From the NCBI GenBank assembly GCA_000955785.1, contig JYOD01000037.1, positions 62,001 to 126,000 of the forward strand: a stretch of DNA of 64,000 nt, read 5' to 3'. This DNA is from Burkholderiaceae bacterium 16. GTDB lineage: Bacteria > Pseudomonadota > Gammaproteobacteria > Burkholderiales > Burkholderiaceae. Shown here piece after piece: positions 20,292-29,663 of this stretch. The position numbers and the translations under genes were made by a program. Position 1 is the stretch's first letter. Each line of letters begins with the position of its first letter. The notes beneath the pieces were generated by a model. That model worked only from the letters and a program-made list of their open reading frames with translations, had not been told where the DNA came from and searched no databases.

Positions 20292-21488
20292 ATGAGTTTG
20301 TTTTCTGCCGTCGAGATGGCCCCGCGCGACCCGATCCTGGGCCTGAATGAAGCCTTCAATGCCGATACCCGTGCGACCAAGGTCAATCTGGGTGTTGGCG
20401 TGTACTTCACCGACGAAGGGAAAATCCCTCTGCTGCGCGCCGTGCAGGAAGCCGAGAAGGCCCGCCTGACCACCGCCACTCCGCGCGGCTACCTGCCGAT
20501 CGAAGGCATCGCCGCCTACGACCAGGCCGTGCAGACCCTGCTGTTCGGCAAGGAATCGCCGCTGATCACCGAAGGCCGCGTAGTGACGGCCCAGGCACTC
20601 GGCGGCACCGGCGCGCTCAAGATCGGCGCCGACTTCCTCAAGCGCCTGTATCCGGACGCCAAGGTCGCCATCAGCGACCCGAGCTGGGAAAACCACCGCG
20701 CCCTGTTCGAGGCAGCCGGCTTCCCCGTGATCAACTATACCTATTACGACGCCCCCAGCCACGGCCTGAATTTCGCCGGCATGGTGGAATCGCTGAGGTC
20801 GTACGCGGCCAACACCATCGTCGTGCTGCACGCCTGCTGCCACAACCCGACCGGTGTCGACCTCTCGCCCGAGCAATGGAAGCAAGTGGTGGAACTGATC
20901 AAGGAACGCAACCTGATCCCGTTCCTCGACATGGCCTACCAGGGCTTCGCCGATGGCATCGACCCGGACGGCGCGGCAGTGCGCCTGTTCGCCGAATCCG
21001 GCCTGCCGTTCTTCGTCTCGAGTTCGTTCTCGAAAAGCTTCTCGCTGTACGGCGAGCGCGTGGGCGCGCTGTCGATCGTCACCACGGGCAAGGAAGAAGC
21101 CCAGCGCGTGATGTCGCAGGTCAAGCGCGTCATCCGCACCAACTACTCCAACCCGCCGACCCATGGCGGCACCGTGGTCGCCACCGTGCTGAACAGCCCC
21201 GAGCTGCGCGCCATGTGGGAACAGGAACTTGGCGAAATGCGTGACCGCATCAAGCTGATGCGCCATGCGCTGGTGGACAAGCTGGCCGCCAAGGGCGTGC
21301 CGGGCGACTTCTCGTTCGTCAAGGCCCAGCGCGGCATGTTCTCGTACTCGGGCCTGAACTCGGCGCAAGTGGACCGCCTGCGCAACGAGCATGGCATCTA
21401 CGCCGTGGGCACTGGCCGCATCTGCGTAGCAGCCCTCAACAGCCGCAACATCGACGCGGTGGTCGACGCCATCGCCGCCGTGCTGTAA
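20292..21488 (+). CDS. tyrB: Aromatic amino acid / aspartate aminotransferase (class I)
   Basis: A 398-residue class I PLP aminotransferase of the AspC/TyrB subgroup, transferring amino groups between aromatic amino acids or aspartate and 2-oxoglutarate. [22 protein letters not shown] and KVNLGVGVY are typical of the subgroup; [11 protein letters not shown] and the PLP lysine motif [16 protein letters not shown] are clear, with the substrate-carboxylate Arg near the C-terminus ([11 protein letters not shown]). It is 157 bp from divergent uvrB and ends in a terminator. TyrB and AspC are hard to separate by sequence alone, so the symbol is tentative. Confidence 0.9.
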   Translation: MSLFSAVEMAPRDPILGLNEAFNADTRATKVNLGVGVYFTDEGKIPLLRAVQEAEKARLTTATPRGYLPIEGIAAYDQAVQTLLFGKESPLITEGRVVTAQALGGTGALKIGADFLKRLYPDAKVAISDPSWENHRALFEAAGFPVINYTYYDAPSHGLNFAGMVESLRSYAANTIVVLHACCHNPTGVDLSPEQWKQVVELIKERNLIPFLDMAYQGFADGIDPDGAAVRLFAESGLPFFVSSSFSKSFSLYGERVGALSIVTTGKEEAQRVMSQVKRVIRTNYSNPPTHGGTVVATVLNSPELRAMWEQELGEMRDRIKLMRHALVDKLAAKGVPGDFSFVKAQRGMFSYSGLNSAQVDRLRNEHGIYAVGTGRICVAALNSRNIDAVVDAIAAVL

Positions 21489-21508
21489 CAGTACACGCGT
21501 AAAGCGGA

Positions 21509-21534
21509 TAAAAAGGCGACTTCGGTCGCCTTTT
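21509..21534 (+). terminator. Intrinsic terminator of aminotransferase gene
   Basis: AAAAAGGCGAC-TTCG-GTCGCCTTTT, a stable stem with a TTCG tetraloop, 21 bp after the stop. Confidence 0.92.
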
Positions 21535-21761
21535 CCACGTCTGACCGCATTTTTTTACATTCTTTTGGATTTGTCAGCCAGAAGTACAGCGTTTGTCCAT
21601 TGTCTTTTTCCGATGCAAGCGTACCTTAGGGTATATGCTGCATCGCACGATCGTTCGATAACGAGCATAATCGGTAACACATTAGCCATTCTGTGTTTGC
21701 TGTATTTGTAACATCAAGGCGTTGAATTCCAGCTTCGCCCCCAGCCTGATAGGGACCCGTC

Positions 21762-23003
21762 ATGCTTTACCAGCTGCACGAATTCCAGCGCTCGATGCTG
21801 CACCCGCTTACCGCGTGGGCGCAGGCCACAGCCAAGACCTTCACCAACCCCCTGAGTCCGATGTCCCTGGTGCCCGGCGCCACGCGACTGGCCGCCGGCT
21901 ACGAACTGCTGTACCGGCTCGGCAAGGAATACGAGAAGCCAGGCTTCGATATCAAGTCGGTACGCTCCAACGGCAGGGACATCCCGATCGTCGAACAGAC
22001 CATCATCGAAAAGCCCTTCTGCAAACTGGTGCGCTTCAAGCGCTATGCGGACGACCCCGAGACCATCAAGCTGCTCAAGGATGAGCCGGTCGTACTGGTG
22101 TGCGCGCCCCTGTCGGGCCACCATTCCACGCTGCTGCGCGACACGGTGAAAACCTTGCTGCAGGATCACAAGGTCTATGTGACCGACTGGATCGATGCCC
22201 GCATGGTGCCGGTCGAGGACGGCCGCTTCGGCCTGGCCGACTACATTCACTACATCCAGGAATTCATCCGCCACATCGGCGCGGAAAACCTGCATGTGAT
22301 TTCGGTGTGCCAGCCTACGGTGCCGGTGCTCGCAGCCATCTCCTTGCTGGCCTCGGCCGGCGAGAAGACGCCCAAGACCATGACCATGATGGGCGGCCCG
22401 ATCGATGCGCGGCGCAGCCCGACCGCGGTGAATTCGCTGGCGACCAACAAGTCGTTCGAGTGGTTCGAGAACAATGTGATCTACACGGTACCGGCGAATT
22501 ACCCCGGCCATGGCCGCAAGGTGTATCCGGGATTCCTGCAGCACGCCGGCTTCGTGGCGATGAACCCCGACCGCCATCTGTCCTCGCACTACGACTATTA
22601 CCTGAACCTGGTCGAAGGCGATGCCGACGACGCGGAAGCCCATGTGCGCTTCTATGACGAGTACAACGCGGTGCTGGACATGGACGCCGAGTACTACCTC
22701 GACACCATCCGCGAGGTGTTCCAGGAATTCCGGCTCGCCAACGGCACGTGGGAAATCGAAGGTAAGCCGGTCCGGCCGCAGGACATCAAGGGCACCGCGC
22801 TGCTGACCATCGAAGGCGAACTGGACGACATCTCGGGCGCCGGCCAGACGGCGGCGGCGCACGAACTTTGCGCCGGGATTCCCAAGGATCGTAAGCAGCA
22901 CATCACGGCTACCAAGTGTGGCCACTACGGGATATTCTCCGGCCGCCGCTGGCGCCAGGAGATCTATCCGGAGTTGCGCAACTTCGTGCTCAAGCACCAT
23001 TGA
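21762..23003 (+). CDS. phaZ: Intracellular polyhydroxyalkanoate (PHB) depolymerase
   Basis: A 413-residue enzyme hydrolysing amorphous PHB granules inside the cell for carbon reuse. The catalytic nucleophile is Cys, not Ser: Cys183 in ISVCQPTVPV, with Asp355 (GELDD) and His388 (KCGHYG). These are the same positions I recall for the Cupriavidus necator PhaZ1 triad. No signal peptide, as expected for an intracellular depolymerase. The upstream 227 bp are AT-rich and probably hold the promoter, but I cannot assign one. A terminator follows. Confidence 0.96.
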   Translation: MLYQLHEFQRSMLHPLTAWAQATAKTFTNPLSPMSLVPGATRLAAGYELLYRLGKEYEKPGFDIKSVRSNGRDIPIVEQTIIEKPFCKLVRFKRYADDPETIKLLKDEPVVLVCAPLSGHHSTLLRDTVKTLLQDHKVYVTDWIDARMVPVEDGRFGLADYIHYIQEFIRHIGAENLHVISVCQPTVPVLAAISLLASAGEKTPKTMTMMGGPIDARRSPTAVNSLATNKSFEWFENNVIYTVPANYPGHGRKVYPGFLQHAGFVAMNPDRHLSSHYDYYLNLVEGDADDAEAHVRFYDEYNAVLDMDAEYYLDTIREVFQEFRLANGTWEIEGKPVRPQDIKGTALLTIEGELDDISGAGQTAAAHELCAGIPKDRKQHITATKCGHYGIFSGRRWRQEIYPELRNFVLKHH

Positions 23004-23023
23004 GCCACGGCTGCCATCCATGC

Positions 23024-23050
23024 AAAACGCCCGCGCAAGCGGGCGTTTTT
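23024..23050 (+). terminator. Intrinsic terminator of phaZ
   Basis: AAAACGCCCGC-GCAA-GCGGGCGTTTTT, 20 bp after the stop; the mirror-image A-run may also serve the convergent TetR gene. Confidence 0.92.
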
Positions 23051-23075
23051 CATGGGGCTCTCGCAGCGGCAAAGT

Positions 23076-23711
23076 TCAGCGGCGTTCCAGATAGGAAAGC
23101 AGCATATCGGTGTGCAGCTCGGCGAAACGCTCGTGCTCGTCCTGGGCCGCCACATCGCGCCCGATCACGGCGCTGATGGTGTAACGGTTGGAAAGCACGT
23201 AGTAACCGAGCGCCGAAATGGTCAGGTAGAGCTGCGAAACGTCAACATTGTCGCGGAACACGCCCTTCTTCTGCCCCCGCTTGACGATATCGGCAAGCAC
23301 ATTGACCACCGGGTTGATCAACTGGTGCAGCTGCGTGGACTTCTTCAGGTGGCGGGCCTCGTGAAGATTCTCGCTGTTGACAAGGCGGATGAACTCCGGA
23401 TTGCGGTAGTACCAGTCCCACACGAAGCGGGCCAGGGTGCGCACGGCCGCCACCGGGTCTTCCTCGACGATATGCAGTTGCTCCTCCGCGGCACGAAACT
23501 CCGCATATTGTTTTTCCAGGACGGCCAGGAACAAGCCTTCCTTGCTGCCATAGTAGTAATACAGCATGCGCTCGTTGGTCTCGGCGCGGCGTGCAATCTG
23601 GTCGACGCGTGCGCCGGCCAGTCCACCCTTGGCAAATTCCTCGGTGGCCGCATCCAGGATGCGGCGGCGCGTTCCTTCGGGGTCCCGCTTGGTTCTGGTT
23701 TCGTTTCGCAT
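23076..23711 (-). CDS. TetR/AcrR family transcriptional regulator
   Basis: 211 residues. The N-terminal HTH (about 12-60: RRRILDAATEEFAKGGLAGARVDQIA... TNERMLYYYYGSKEGLFL) is a canonical TetR domain. The C-terminal ligand domain is helical with the RutR/TetR_C pattern seen in fatty-acid or pyrimidine-type regulators (FVWDWYYRNPEFIRLVNSENLHEARHL). It is convergent with phaZ and divergent (203 bp) from rsxB, so either a stand-alone regulator or a regulator of its divergent neighbour. Ligand unknown. Confidence 0.92.
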   Translation of the reverse strand: MRNETRTKRDPEGTRRRILDAATEEFAKGGLAGARVDQIARRAETNERMLYYYYGSKEGLFLAVLEKQYAEFRAAEEQLHIVEEDPVAAVRTLARFVWDWYYRNPEFIRLVNSENLHEARHLKKSTQLHQLINPVVNVLADIVKRGQKKGVFRDNVDVSQLYLTISALGYYVLSNRYTISAVIGRDVAAQDEHERFAELHTDMLLSYLERR

Positions 23712-23914
23712 GCGACGGCTGGTGAATCGTTGCGCGGATTATGGCACAGGGCAACTTGCGCGCAGCGGCCCCGGCAAAGGGCGCATCATCTCGCGTTTCT
23801 GCACTGCGGCGAAATCGGGGATAATCCCTGCCGCGCACCCGTTCCAGCCGGCCTGCCCGCCGGGCAAGAAAACGAGAGCGGCGCCTAGCTGCCCCCGCAA
23901 ACCCCAGAATATTC

Positions 23915-24736
23915 GTGACTGCCAACCGCCCGACCCTCGCCGATCGCCTCGAAGCCCTGCTGCCGCAGACCCAGTGCACCAAGTGCGGCTTCGAAGGTTG
24001 CCGCCCCTATGCCGAAGCCATGGCAGCGGGCGACGCGGCCTGCAACCGTTGCCCGCCGGGCGGGGCCGAGGGCATCCGCCGCTTGTCGGCTCTGCTGGGC
24101 GCCCCGGTGCTGCCGCTGGACCCGGAGCGCGGCATGGAACAGGCCCGCGCGGTAGCGGTGATCGACGAGGCGCTGTGCATTGGCTGCACGCTGTGCATCC
24201 AGGCCTGCCCGGTCGATGCCATCGTCGGTGCGCCCAAGCAGATGCATACGGTGCTGACAGACTGGTGCACCGGTTGCGATCTCTGCGTGGCACCTTGCCC
24301 CGTTGACTGCATCGCCATGGTTCCCGTCACCGCCGAACGCACCGGCTGGGCCGCGTGGTCGCAGGAACAAGCTGACGAAGCCCACGCGCGCTACATGGCG
24401 CGCCGCTCGCGGCTGGTGCGCGAGCGCGAGGAGAACGATGCGCGCCTCGCGGCCAAGGCAGCCGCCAAGCTGGAAGCGCTGCAGGCCGAGACCGCGCAAA
24501 GCGAGGAGGAACGGGCCGCGCAAGCGCGCAAGCAGGCCATCATCCAGGCCGCCATCGAACGTGCGCGCCTGAAGCAGCAAGCCGTCAAGCCGCGCAATAC
24601 TGAAAACGTCTCCCCTGCCGTGCAGGCGCAGATCGATGCCGCCGAAGCCCGCCGCGCCAAGGCGGGCCCGGGCGCCAAGCCAGGCCAGGCCGATCCCGAT
24701 ACCACGTCCGGCGCCAACCCAGCCACCAAGGACTAA
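23915..24736 (+). CDS. rsxB: RnfB/RsxB-like ferredoxin (orphan, soluble)
   Basis: 273 residues from a GTG start. It carries the RnfB Fe-S motif [20 protein letters not shown]...C (about 21-46) and two [4Fe-4S] ferredoxin motifs, [12 protein letters not shown] and [12 protein letters not shown] (about 86-130). The N-terminal membrane helix of classical RnfB is missing, and the C-terminal 130 residues are a charged Ala/Glu/Lys/Arg-rich likely coiled coil. No rnf/rsx A, C, D, G or E genes are nearby; nth overlaps its stop by one base. In E. coli nth is the last gene of rsxABCDGE-nth, so this looks like a reduced operon. Electron partner unknown. Confidence 0.88.
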   Translation: MTANRPTLADRLEALLPQTQCTKCGFEGCRPYAEAMAAGDAACNRCPPGGAEGIRRLSALLGAPVLPLDPERGMEQARAVAVIDEALCIGCTLCIQACPVDAIVGAPKQMHTVLTDWCTGCDLCVAPCPVDCIAMVPVTAERTGWAAWSQEQADEAHARYMARRSRLVREREENDARLAAKAAAKLEALQAETAQSEEERAAQARKQAIIQAAIERARLKQQAVKPRNTENVSPAVQAQIDAAEARRAKAGPGAKPGQADPDTTSGANPATKD

Positions 24737-25380
24737 TGAACGCAGCCAAGTGCCGCGCCTTGTTCGAGACACTGCGCGAAGTCAACCCGACCCCCACCAC
24801 CGAGCTGGAGTACAGCTCGCCGTTCGAGCTGCTGATTGCGGTGCTGCTGTCCGCGCAGGCCACCGACGTAGGCGTGAACAAGGCAACGCGCAAGCTGTAC
24901 CCGGTGGCGCACAGCCCGCAGCAGATGCTGGACCTGGGCGAGGAAGGGCTGATCGAATACATCAAGACCATCGGCCTGTACAAGACCAAGGCCAAGCATG
25001 TCATCGCCACCTGCCGCATCCTGGTGGAGCAGCACAGCGGCCAGGTGCCGCGCGACCGCGCCGCGCTCGAAGCCCTGCCGGGCGTGGGCCGCAAGACCGC
25101 CAACGTAGTGCTCAACACCGCCTTCGGCGAGGCCACCATCGCAGTCGACACGCATATTTTCCGCGTTGCCAACCGCACCGGGCTGGCGCCCGGCAAGAAC
25201 GTGCAGGTGGTCGAACACAAGCTGCTCAAAGTGGTCCCGCAAGAATTCCTGCACGACGCGCACCACTGGCTGATCCTGCATGGCCGCTATGTGTGCAAGG
25301 CACGCAAACCCGAATGCTGGCACTGCGCGATCGAGCCACTCTGCGAATACCGCGAGAAGACCGAGGCGCCGCGCATTTAA
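24736..25380 (+). CDS. nth: Endonuclease III
   Basis: A 214-residue bifunctional DNA glycosylase/AP lyase for oxidised pyrimidines. The HhH motif LPGVGRKTANVVLNTAF includes the catalytic Lys, and the catalytic Asp is in VDTHIFRVANR. The C-terminal [4Fe-4S] loop shows C-x6-C-x2-C-x5-C (CKARKPECWHCAIEPLC). The start overlaps the rsxB stop (TAATG), indicating translational coupling. Being an Fe-S enzyme, its link with a ferredoxin gene may be functional. Confidence 0.97.
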   Translation: MNAAKCRALFETLREVNPTPTTELEYSSPFELLIAVLLSAQATDVGVNKATRKLYPVAHSPQQMLDLGEEGLIEYIKTIGLYKTKAKHVIATCRILVEQHSGQVPRDRAALEALPGVGRKTANVVLNTAFGEATIAVDTHIFRVANRTGLAPGKNVQVVEHKLLKVVPQEFLHDAHHWLILHGRYVCKARKPECWHCAIEPLCEYREKTEAPRI

Positions 25381-25402
25381 GTGCTAGCGCACCGGGCAGG
25401 CG

Positions 25403-25432
25403 AAAAAAAACCCGCATGAAGCGGGTCTTTTC
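25403..25432. terminator. Bidirectional terminator between nth and nitroreductase gene
   Basis: Stem CCCGC-ATGAA-GCGGG. The minus strand ends in eight T (strong terminator for the nitroreductase gene), the plus strand in TCTTTTCTT (weaker, for nth). Confidence 0.88.
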
Positions 25433-25464
25433 TTGAACCGTGGGCGCCGCGAAGGCGCGGCCGT

Positions 25465-26052
25465 TCAAACGATGCGGCAGGCTTCGTCGAAGGACAGGCG
25501 CGGGCTGCGCGGGAACAGCTTGTCGGTCTCGCCATAACCCAAGTTCACCAGGAAATTGACCGACCACTTGCCATCGGGGAAGAAGGCCGCATTGAGCTTC
25601 GCGGCATCAAAGCCGGCCATCGGACCGCAATCCAGGCCGAGGGCACGCGCGGCCAGGATGAAATAGCCGCCTTGCAGCGAGCTGTTCATCAGCGCATCAC
25701 GGGCAATCTTCTCCGGCTGGCCGGCATACCACGAGCGGGCATCGGCGTGCGGGAACAGCTTGGGCAACTGGTCATGGAAGTCGTTATCGAAAGCAACGAT
25801 CGCGGTAACCGGCGCCGAGCGCGTCTTCTCGACGTTGCCGGCGGAAACGCATTCGACCAGGCGAGCCTTCTCGGCGGCGCTCTTGACGAAGACGATGCGT
25901 GCCGGCGAACCGTTTGCCGCGGTCGGGCCAAACTTCATCGCGTCATAGATCTGATGGAGCGCGGCATCGTCCACCTTGCGGTCTTGCCACACATTGTGGG
26001 TGCGGGCTTCGGTGAACAGCTGGGCGATAGCGGCCTGATCGATCGATTTCAT
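25465..26052 (-). CDS. Nitroreductase family protein (RutE/malonic semialdehyde reductase type)
   Basis: A 195-residue FMN-dependent oxidoreductase. From [27 protein letters not shown] it follows the RutE/HadB pattern: [17 protein letters not shown] (FMN-binding region) and [14 protein letters not shown] near the C-terminus, and length 195 equals that group (196 in E. coli RutE). RutE reduces malonic semialdehyde in uracil catabolism, but no rut genes are nearby, so the substrate is open. The start at 26052 was chosen over an upstream in-frame ATG because it aligns with the family. Confidence 0.9.
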   Translation of the reverse strand: MKSIDQAAIAQLFTEARTHNVWQDRKVDDAALHQIYDAMKFGPTAANGSPARIVFVKSAAEKARLVECVSAGNVEKTRSAPVTAIVAFDNDFHDQLPKLFPHADARSWYAGQPEKIARDALMNSSLQGGYFILAARALGLDCGPMAGFDAAKLNAAFFPDGKWSVNFLVNLGYGETDKLFPRSPRLSFDEACRIV

Positions 26053-26136
26053 GCGTTCGGTTCCTGAACAAGAAGTGAGAGCCGGATTGTATCGAAATCG
26101 CCGCACTCCTCCCCCCAAGCGATTTGAGCAAGGGGT

Positions 26137-27081
26137 TCAATTCTGTTGCACAACCTGGCCGCCGGCACCCTTGCGCGTCAGCCACAACACACCCGCCAGG
26201 ATCAGCCCGCCGCCTAGCGCCTGCGTCAGCCCGACGTGCTCCCCCAGCAAAAGTGCAGCCAGCACCACTGTCACCACGGGTTCCAGCGTGGACAGCATCG
26301 AGGCCCGCGCCGCGCCGAGCCGCTGCAGGCCAGCGAAAAAGGTCAGGATGGCCAGGACGGTCGACAACAGTGCGATCGCCAGCAACGCCAGCCAGCCCGC
26401 GAAGCTCTGTGGGAACTGTGGCGGCACGCCCGCCCCGGTACGCACCAGACCCACCACGACATAAACCACGGCTGCGGCGCTGCACACCACGGTAGTGGTC
26501 GCCAGCGGGTTGACACCCGCCGTAACGCGCGCGCCCACGATAATGTAGACCGAGTAGATCGCGGCCGAGGCCAGGCCCAGCGCAATGCCGAGCGCCGAGC
26601 CCTGGCCGCCGCCCACGGTCAGCCCCGCCCCGACCGAGCACAGCACAAGCGCGATCACGGACGCCGTGCTCAGGCGCTCCTTGAGGAAAACGGCGGCGAG
26701 GATGGTGACAAAGAGCGGATACAGGTAAAGCAGCAAGGCCACCAGGCTGGCCTGGGCATAGTTGAGCGCGGTAAAGAAGCAGAACGATTGCCCGACATAG
26801 CCAATGCCGCCCATGGCGGCCAGCGCGAGTACCTTGCGCCAGCCCGGCATGCCAACCCCGCGCAGGCGCATCGCCATCGCCAGCGCGCCGGCCGCCAGCA
26901 CGAAGCGCACCGCAAGCAAGCCGTAGACGTCAGTGCCCGCCTCGTAGGCGAAGCGCGCGAAAATCGCCATGGCACCAAAGGCGCTGGCCGACAGGGCGAT
27001 CAGCAGCACGCCGGCGAATTGCTCACGGGCGTTGCGGACGGGCTGGTGGCCAGCGGTGGCGGAAGATCGGGAAGCAGGCAT
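26137..27081 (-). CDS. EamA/DMT family transporter
   Basis: About 314 residues, ten predicted transmembrane helices in two EamA repeats: the first from ALSASAFGAMAIFARFAYEAG to VTILAAVFLKERLSTASVIAL, the second from AIYSVYIIVGARV to VVTVVLAALLLGEHVGLTQALGGGLILAGVLWL. The conserved P/LE...LLGE motif before helix 9-10 is present. Drug/metabolite exporters of this family move amino acids or other small metabolites. Monocistronic, on the opposite strand to the DUF1841 gene. Start uncertain; an ATG 16 codons further upstream exists. Confidence 0.88.
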   Translation of the reverse strand: MPASRSSATAGHQPVRNAREQFAGVLLIALSASAFGAMAIFARFAYEAGTDVYGLLAVRFVLAAGALAMAMRLRGVGMPGWRKVLALAAMGGIGYVGQSFCFFTALNYAQASLVALLLYLYPLFVTILAAVFLKERLSTASVIALVLCSVGAGLTVGGGQGSALGIALGLASAAIYSVYIIVGARVTAGVNPLATTTVVCSAAAVVYVVVGLVRTGAGVPPQFPQSFAGWLALLAIALLSTVLAILTFFAGLQRLGAARASMLSTLEPVVTVVLAALLLGEHVGLTQALGGGLILAGVLWLTRKGAGGQVVQQN

Positions 27082-27217
27082 GGCGGTGCGTGGACGAGGA
27101 AATCCCGGCGGCGCCGGGCAACGCCGCATTCTAGTAGCTGGCGCTCCGATTCGGGCAGTGCTCTGGCGGCCGAGCTGCGCTGCAGCAGCGGGAGAGCTCG
27201 TTTACAATACCGGCATC

Positions 27218-27649
27218 ATGTTCAATCCCTCCCGCGAAGAAGTCCGCCGTTTTTTCTGCGAAGCATGGCAAAAGCAGCGCGCAGGCAATGTCCTGACGCC
27301 ACTCGAAGTCATTGCAGTCGACTGGATCGGCGAGCACCCCGAGTATCACAGCCTGCTCACCGACACGGAAGGCGCGCTGACCCAGGATTACACGCCTGAA
27401 GGCGGCCAGACGAATCCCTTCCTGCACCTGGCCATGCACCTGTCCATCTCCGAGCAGGTTTCCATCGACCAGCCTCCTGGCATCCGCCGGGCCTACGAGT
27501 CCCTGGCCCAGCGCTTGGATTCGCCCCACGAGGCGCAGCACCAGGTGATGGAGTGCCTGGGCGAAATGCTCTGGCAGGCACAACGCACCGGCATGCCGCC
27601 CGACGGCGAGCAATACATCGCATCGATCCGGCGCCGCGCCAGCCGCTGA
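27218..27649 (+). CDS. DUF1841 family protein
   Basis: A 143-residue soluble protein with the DUF1841 signature MFNPSREEVRRFFCEAWQKQRAG...LTPLE and NPFLHLAMHLSISEQVSIDQPPGIR. The family is restricted to beta/gammaproteobacteria and has no known function; the C-terminal half is helical (HEAQHQVMECLGEMLWQAQRTG). A TACAAT -10-like hexamer ends nine bases before the ATG and there is no SD, so the mRNA may be leaderless or nearly so. Confidence 0.92.
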   Translation: MFNPSREEVRRFFCEAWQKQRAGNVLTPLEVIAVDWIGEHPEYHSLLTDTEGALTQDYTPEGGQTNPFLHLAMHLSISEQVSIDQPPGIRRAYESLAQRLDSPHEAQHQVMECLGEMLWQAQRTGMPPDGEQYIASIRRRASR

Positions 27650-27786
27650 GGCACACGGCCTCACGCACCTGGGCTGCGTACAAATGATCACAAAGTTGTG
27701 ATGCGGAGCATGATAGGCTTTACCGCGTCGCAATATCACGCAGCGCATGCATCACCTTTTCTGGTGAATGCGGCGCCCAGATCTCA

Positions 27787-29100
27787 ATGCCACCTAGTAC
27801 CTCCAAGCCGGAGGCGGGTGCCGGCGCGCCCATCCGGCGCCTCCCCGGCGCGAGGCCCGCTCTCCTGCTGGCTATCGCCATCGCGGCCGGCTGGCCTTTG
27901 TCCAGCCACGCCGCCATCGCCTTGCTGCAACCGCCAAAGGTGGTCGATGGCACCAAGCCACTGACCCTGACCTTGCTGCTGAGCACCAATAGTGCCAACC
28001 GCAGTTTCCTCGTGCCCGAAACCCTTGAGGTCATGGCTTCGGCGGACCTGCAGGCACCTGTGCGGCTTGGCATGCGGCGCGTCACCGCCGGCCCGTCGAC
28101 CATCAAACTGCGCAAGGGGGAATACCGCACCATCGAATATGGCGCGGAACTGCCACCCAACTTGCGCGGCCTGGTGCGGCTGGATCCGGTTGACATCGAT
28201 GCCGCCCCGGTTCTCGTCACGCTCAATCGCGCGCCGCGCGCGGATGATCCGCCTGCGGCCCAGGTCGCGAGTACACCGCCAGCGGGAACCGCACCGGAGG
28301 CAAGCGCCGGTGGCGCTAGCCCCGTGGTCCCGGTAGTTCCGGTGGCTTCTGCCAGCCAGGCAGCGCCGGTCCAGCCGGACCTCCGCGACCAGGGACGGCT
28401 CACCTTCAATGACCCGATGTATTTCATCCTGGGTGCGCACGACGGCGCCAACGCGAAGTTCCAGTTCAGCTTCAAGTTCCGCATCTACCAGGGCGAGAAC
28501 CCGGCTTCGCACGGCCTGCTTGAAAACCTGTACTTCGGCTACACGCAGTTTTCGCTGTGGGATCTGTCCGGCGATTCGCGCCCCTTCCGCGACACTAACT
28601 ATCGGCCAAGCCTGTTCTATTACCTCTCGGACACTGGCGTGCACAACCGCGCCATCAGCCGGCTCTCGCTGGCAACGGGCGTGGAGCACGAGTCGAACGG
28701 CCGTGATGGCGACCAGTCGCGCAGCATCAATACCGTGTTCGTCAAGCCCACTTTCTACCTGGGCGACCTGACCAACTGGCACTGGAGCATCTCGCCCAAG
28801 CTGTATTACTACGTCGAGAAGAACGACAACCCGGACATCGCCAGCTACCGTGGCTACATGGATCTGAAGCTGGCCTACGGCAAGCCCGACTCATGGGAAT
28901 TTGCCGCCACCCTGCGCAAGGGCACGCAGAAGTACTACGGCAGCGTCGACGCGGCGGTGACTTACCCGCTGGCACGCCTGATCCCGGGCACGGCAGGATA
29001 TCTGATGGCCGGCTACTTTGTCGGCTATGGCGAGAGCTTGCTGGACTACAACCGCAAGCTGCCGTGGCAATTCCGGCTAGGGTACGCACTGTCGCGCTGA
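27787..29100 (+). CDS. pldA: Outer-membrane phospholipase A (OMPLA) with N-terminal extension
   Basis: 437 residues. A signal peptide (about 20-45, ending SSHA) precedes a beta-rich domain of about 120 residues, an Ala/Pro/Val-rich linker (about 150-205), then the OMPLA barrel. The catalytic motif EHESNGRDGDQSRSIN carries the His-Ser pair and downstream Asn as in E. coli OMPLA, and YRPSLFYY and the C-terminal YFVGYGESLLDYNRKLPWQFRLGYALSR are conserved barrel strands ending in an aromatic-x-Arg pattern. It hydrolyses phospholipids in the outer leaflet when membrane asymmetry fails. The N-terminal domain is absent from E. coli PldA (289 residues). Confidence 0.9.
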   Translation: MPPSTSKPEAGAGAPIRRLPGARPALLLAIAIAAGWPLSSHAAIALLQPPKVVDGTKPLTLTLLLSTNSANRSFLVPETLEVMASADLQAPVRLGMRRVTAGPSTIKLRKGEYRTIEYGAELPPNLRGLVRLDPVDIDAAPVLVTLNRAPRADDPPAAQVASTPPAGTAPEASAGGASPVVPVVPVASASQAAPVQPDLRDQGRLTFNDPMYFILGAHDGANAKFQFSFKFRIYQGENPASHGLLENLYFGYTQFSLWDLSGDSRPFRDTNYRPSLFYYLSDTGVHNRAISRLSLATGVEHESNGRDGDQSRSINTVFVKPTFYLGDLTNWHWSISPKLYYYVEKNDNPDIASYRGYMDLKLAYGKPDSWEFAATLRKGTQKYYGSVDAAVTYPLARLIPGTAGYLMAGYFVGYGESLLDYNRKLPWQFRLGYALSR

Positions 29101-29133
29101 GCTGGCCGCCGTCCGCAACGGCCCAGGTCGCGT

Positions 29134-29574
29134 TCAGCCCGCCAGCGGCTTGCCGCTGGCCTTCAGGCGGGCGTTGGCTACGGCCGCTGCAAACTGGCCT
29201 TGGCCGTGCCAGCCGGTGGCCCGCCCGAGCTTCTTGCCTTTGTGGAAGAACATGAACACGGGAATGCCATGCAGGCCGAAGCGCTTGCCCAACTCGGGAT
29301 GCGCATAGACGTTGGCGTGCAGCCAGTGCAGTTCGAGGGCACGCACCGGCTCGGGATTGGCCAGCATGGCTCTCTTCGCCATCTCGCAGTTAAAACAGTC
29401 CACGCCCCAGAAAAACACACAAACGAGCGCGTCGCAGGCAGCGGCAATGGCGGCATCAATGTCGTCACTCGCTACTTCGCGCATGCCAAACGCATCGAAG
29501 GCGCGGTGATCCAGGTGCGCCGCCGCGTCGGCAGCGGCGCCGGGTGCGGCGGCATTGTCTGGCTTGATGGACAT
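29134..29574 (-). CDS. Thioredoxin-family protein
   Basis: 146 residues, cytoplasmic (no signal peptide). The thioredoxin fold is seen in VCVFFWGVDCFNCEMAKRAM (active site CFNC instead of CGPC) and the cis-Pro loop GLHGIPVFMFFHKGKKLGRATGW. It starts at 29574 behind a good SD (AGGAG). It lies 90 bp downstream of grpE but a terminator separates the two, so it is at most partly coexpressed. Substrate not known; the Phe-Asn dipeptide suggests a redox potential different from thioredoxin 1. Confidence 0.88.
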   Translation of the reverse strand: MSIKPDNAAAPGAAADAAAHLDHRAFDAFGMREVASDDIDAAIAAACDALVCVFFWGVDCFNCEMAKRAMLANPEPVRALELHWLHANVYAHPELGKRFGLHGIPVFMFFHKGKKLGRATGWHGQGQFAAAVANARLKASGKPLAG

Positions 29575-29590
29575 AGGCTTCTCCTGCAAC

Positions 29591-29622
29591 GAAAAACGCC
29601 CGGGCCAGCGGCACCGGGCGTT
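29591..29622 (-). terminator. Intrinsic terminator of grpE
   Basis: On the minus strand, AACGCCCGG ... CCGGGCGTT followed by TTTCG, 42 bp after the grpE stop. Confidence 0.85.
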
Positions 29623-29663
29623 GCTTGCGCCGGCCAAATGGGCGGACAGCCGAGGCGTTGCGC

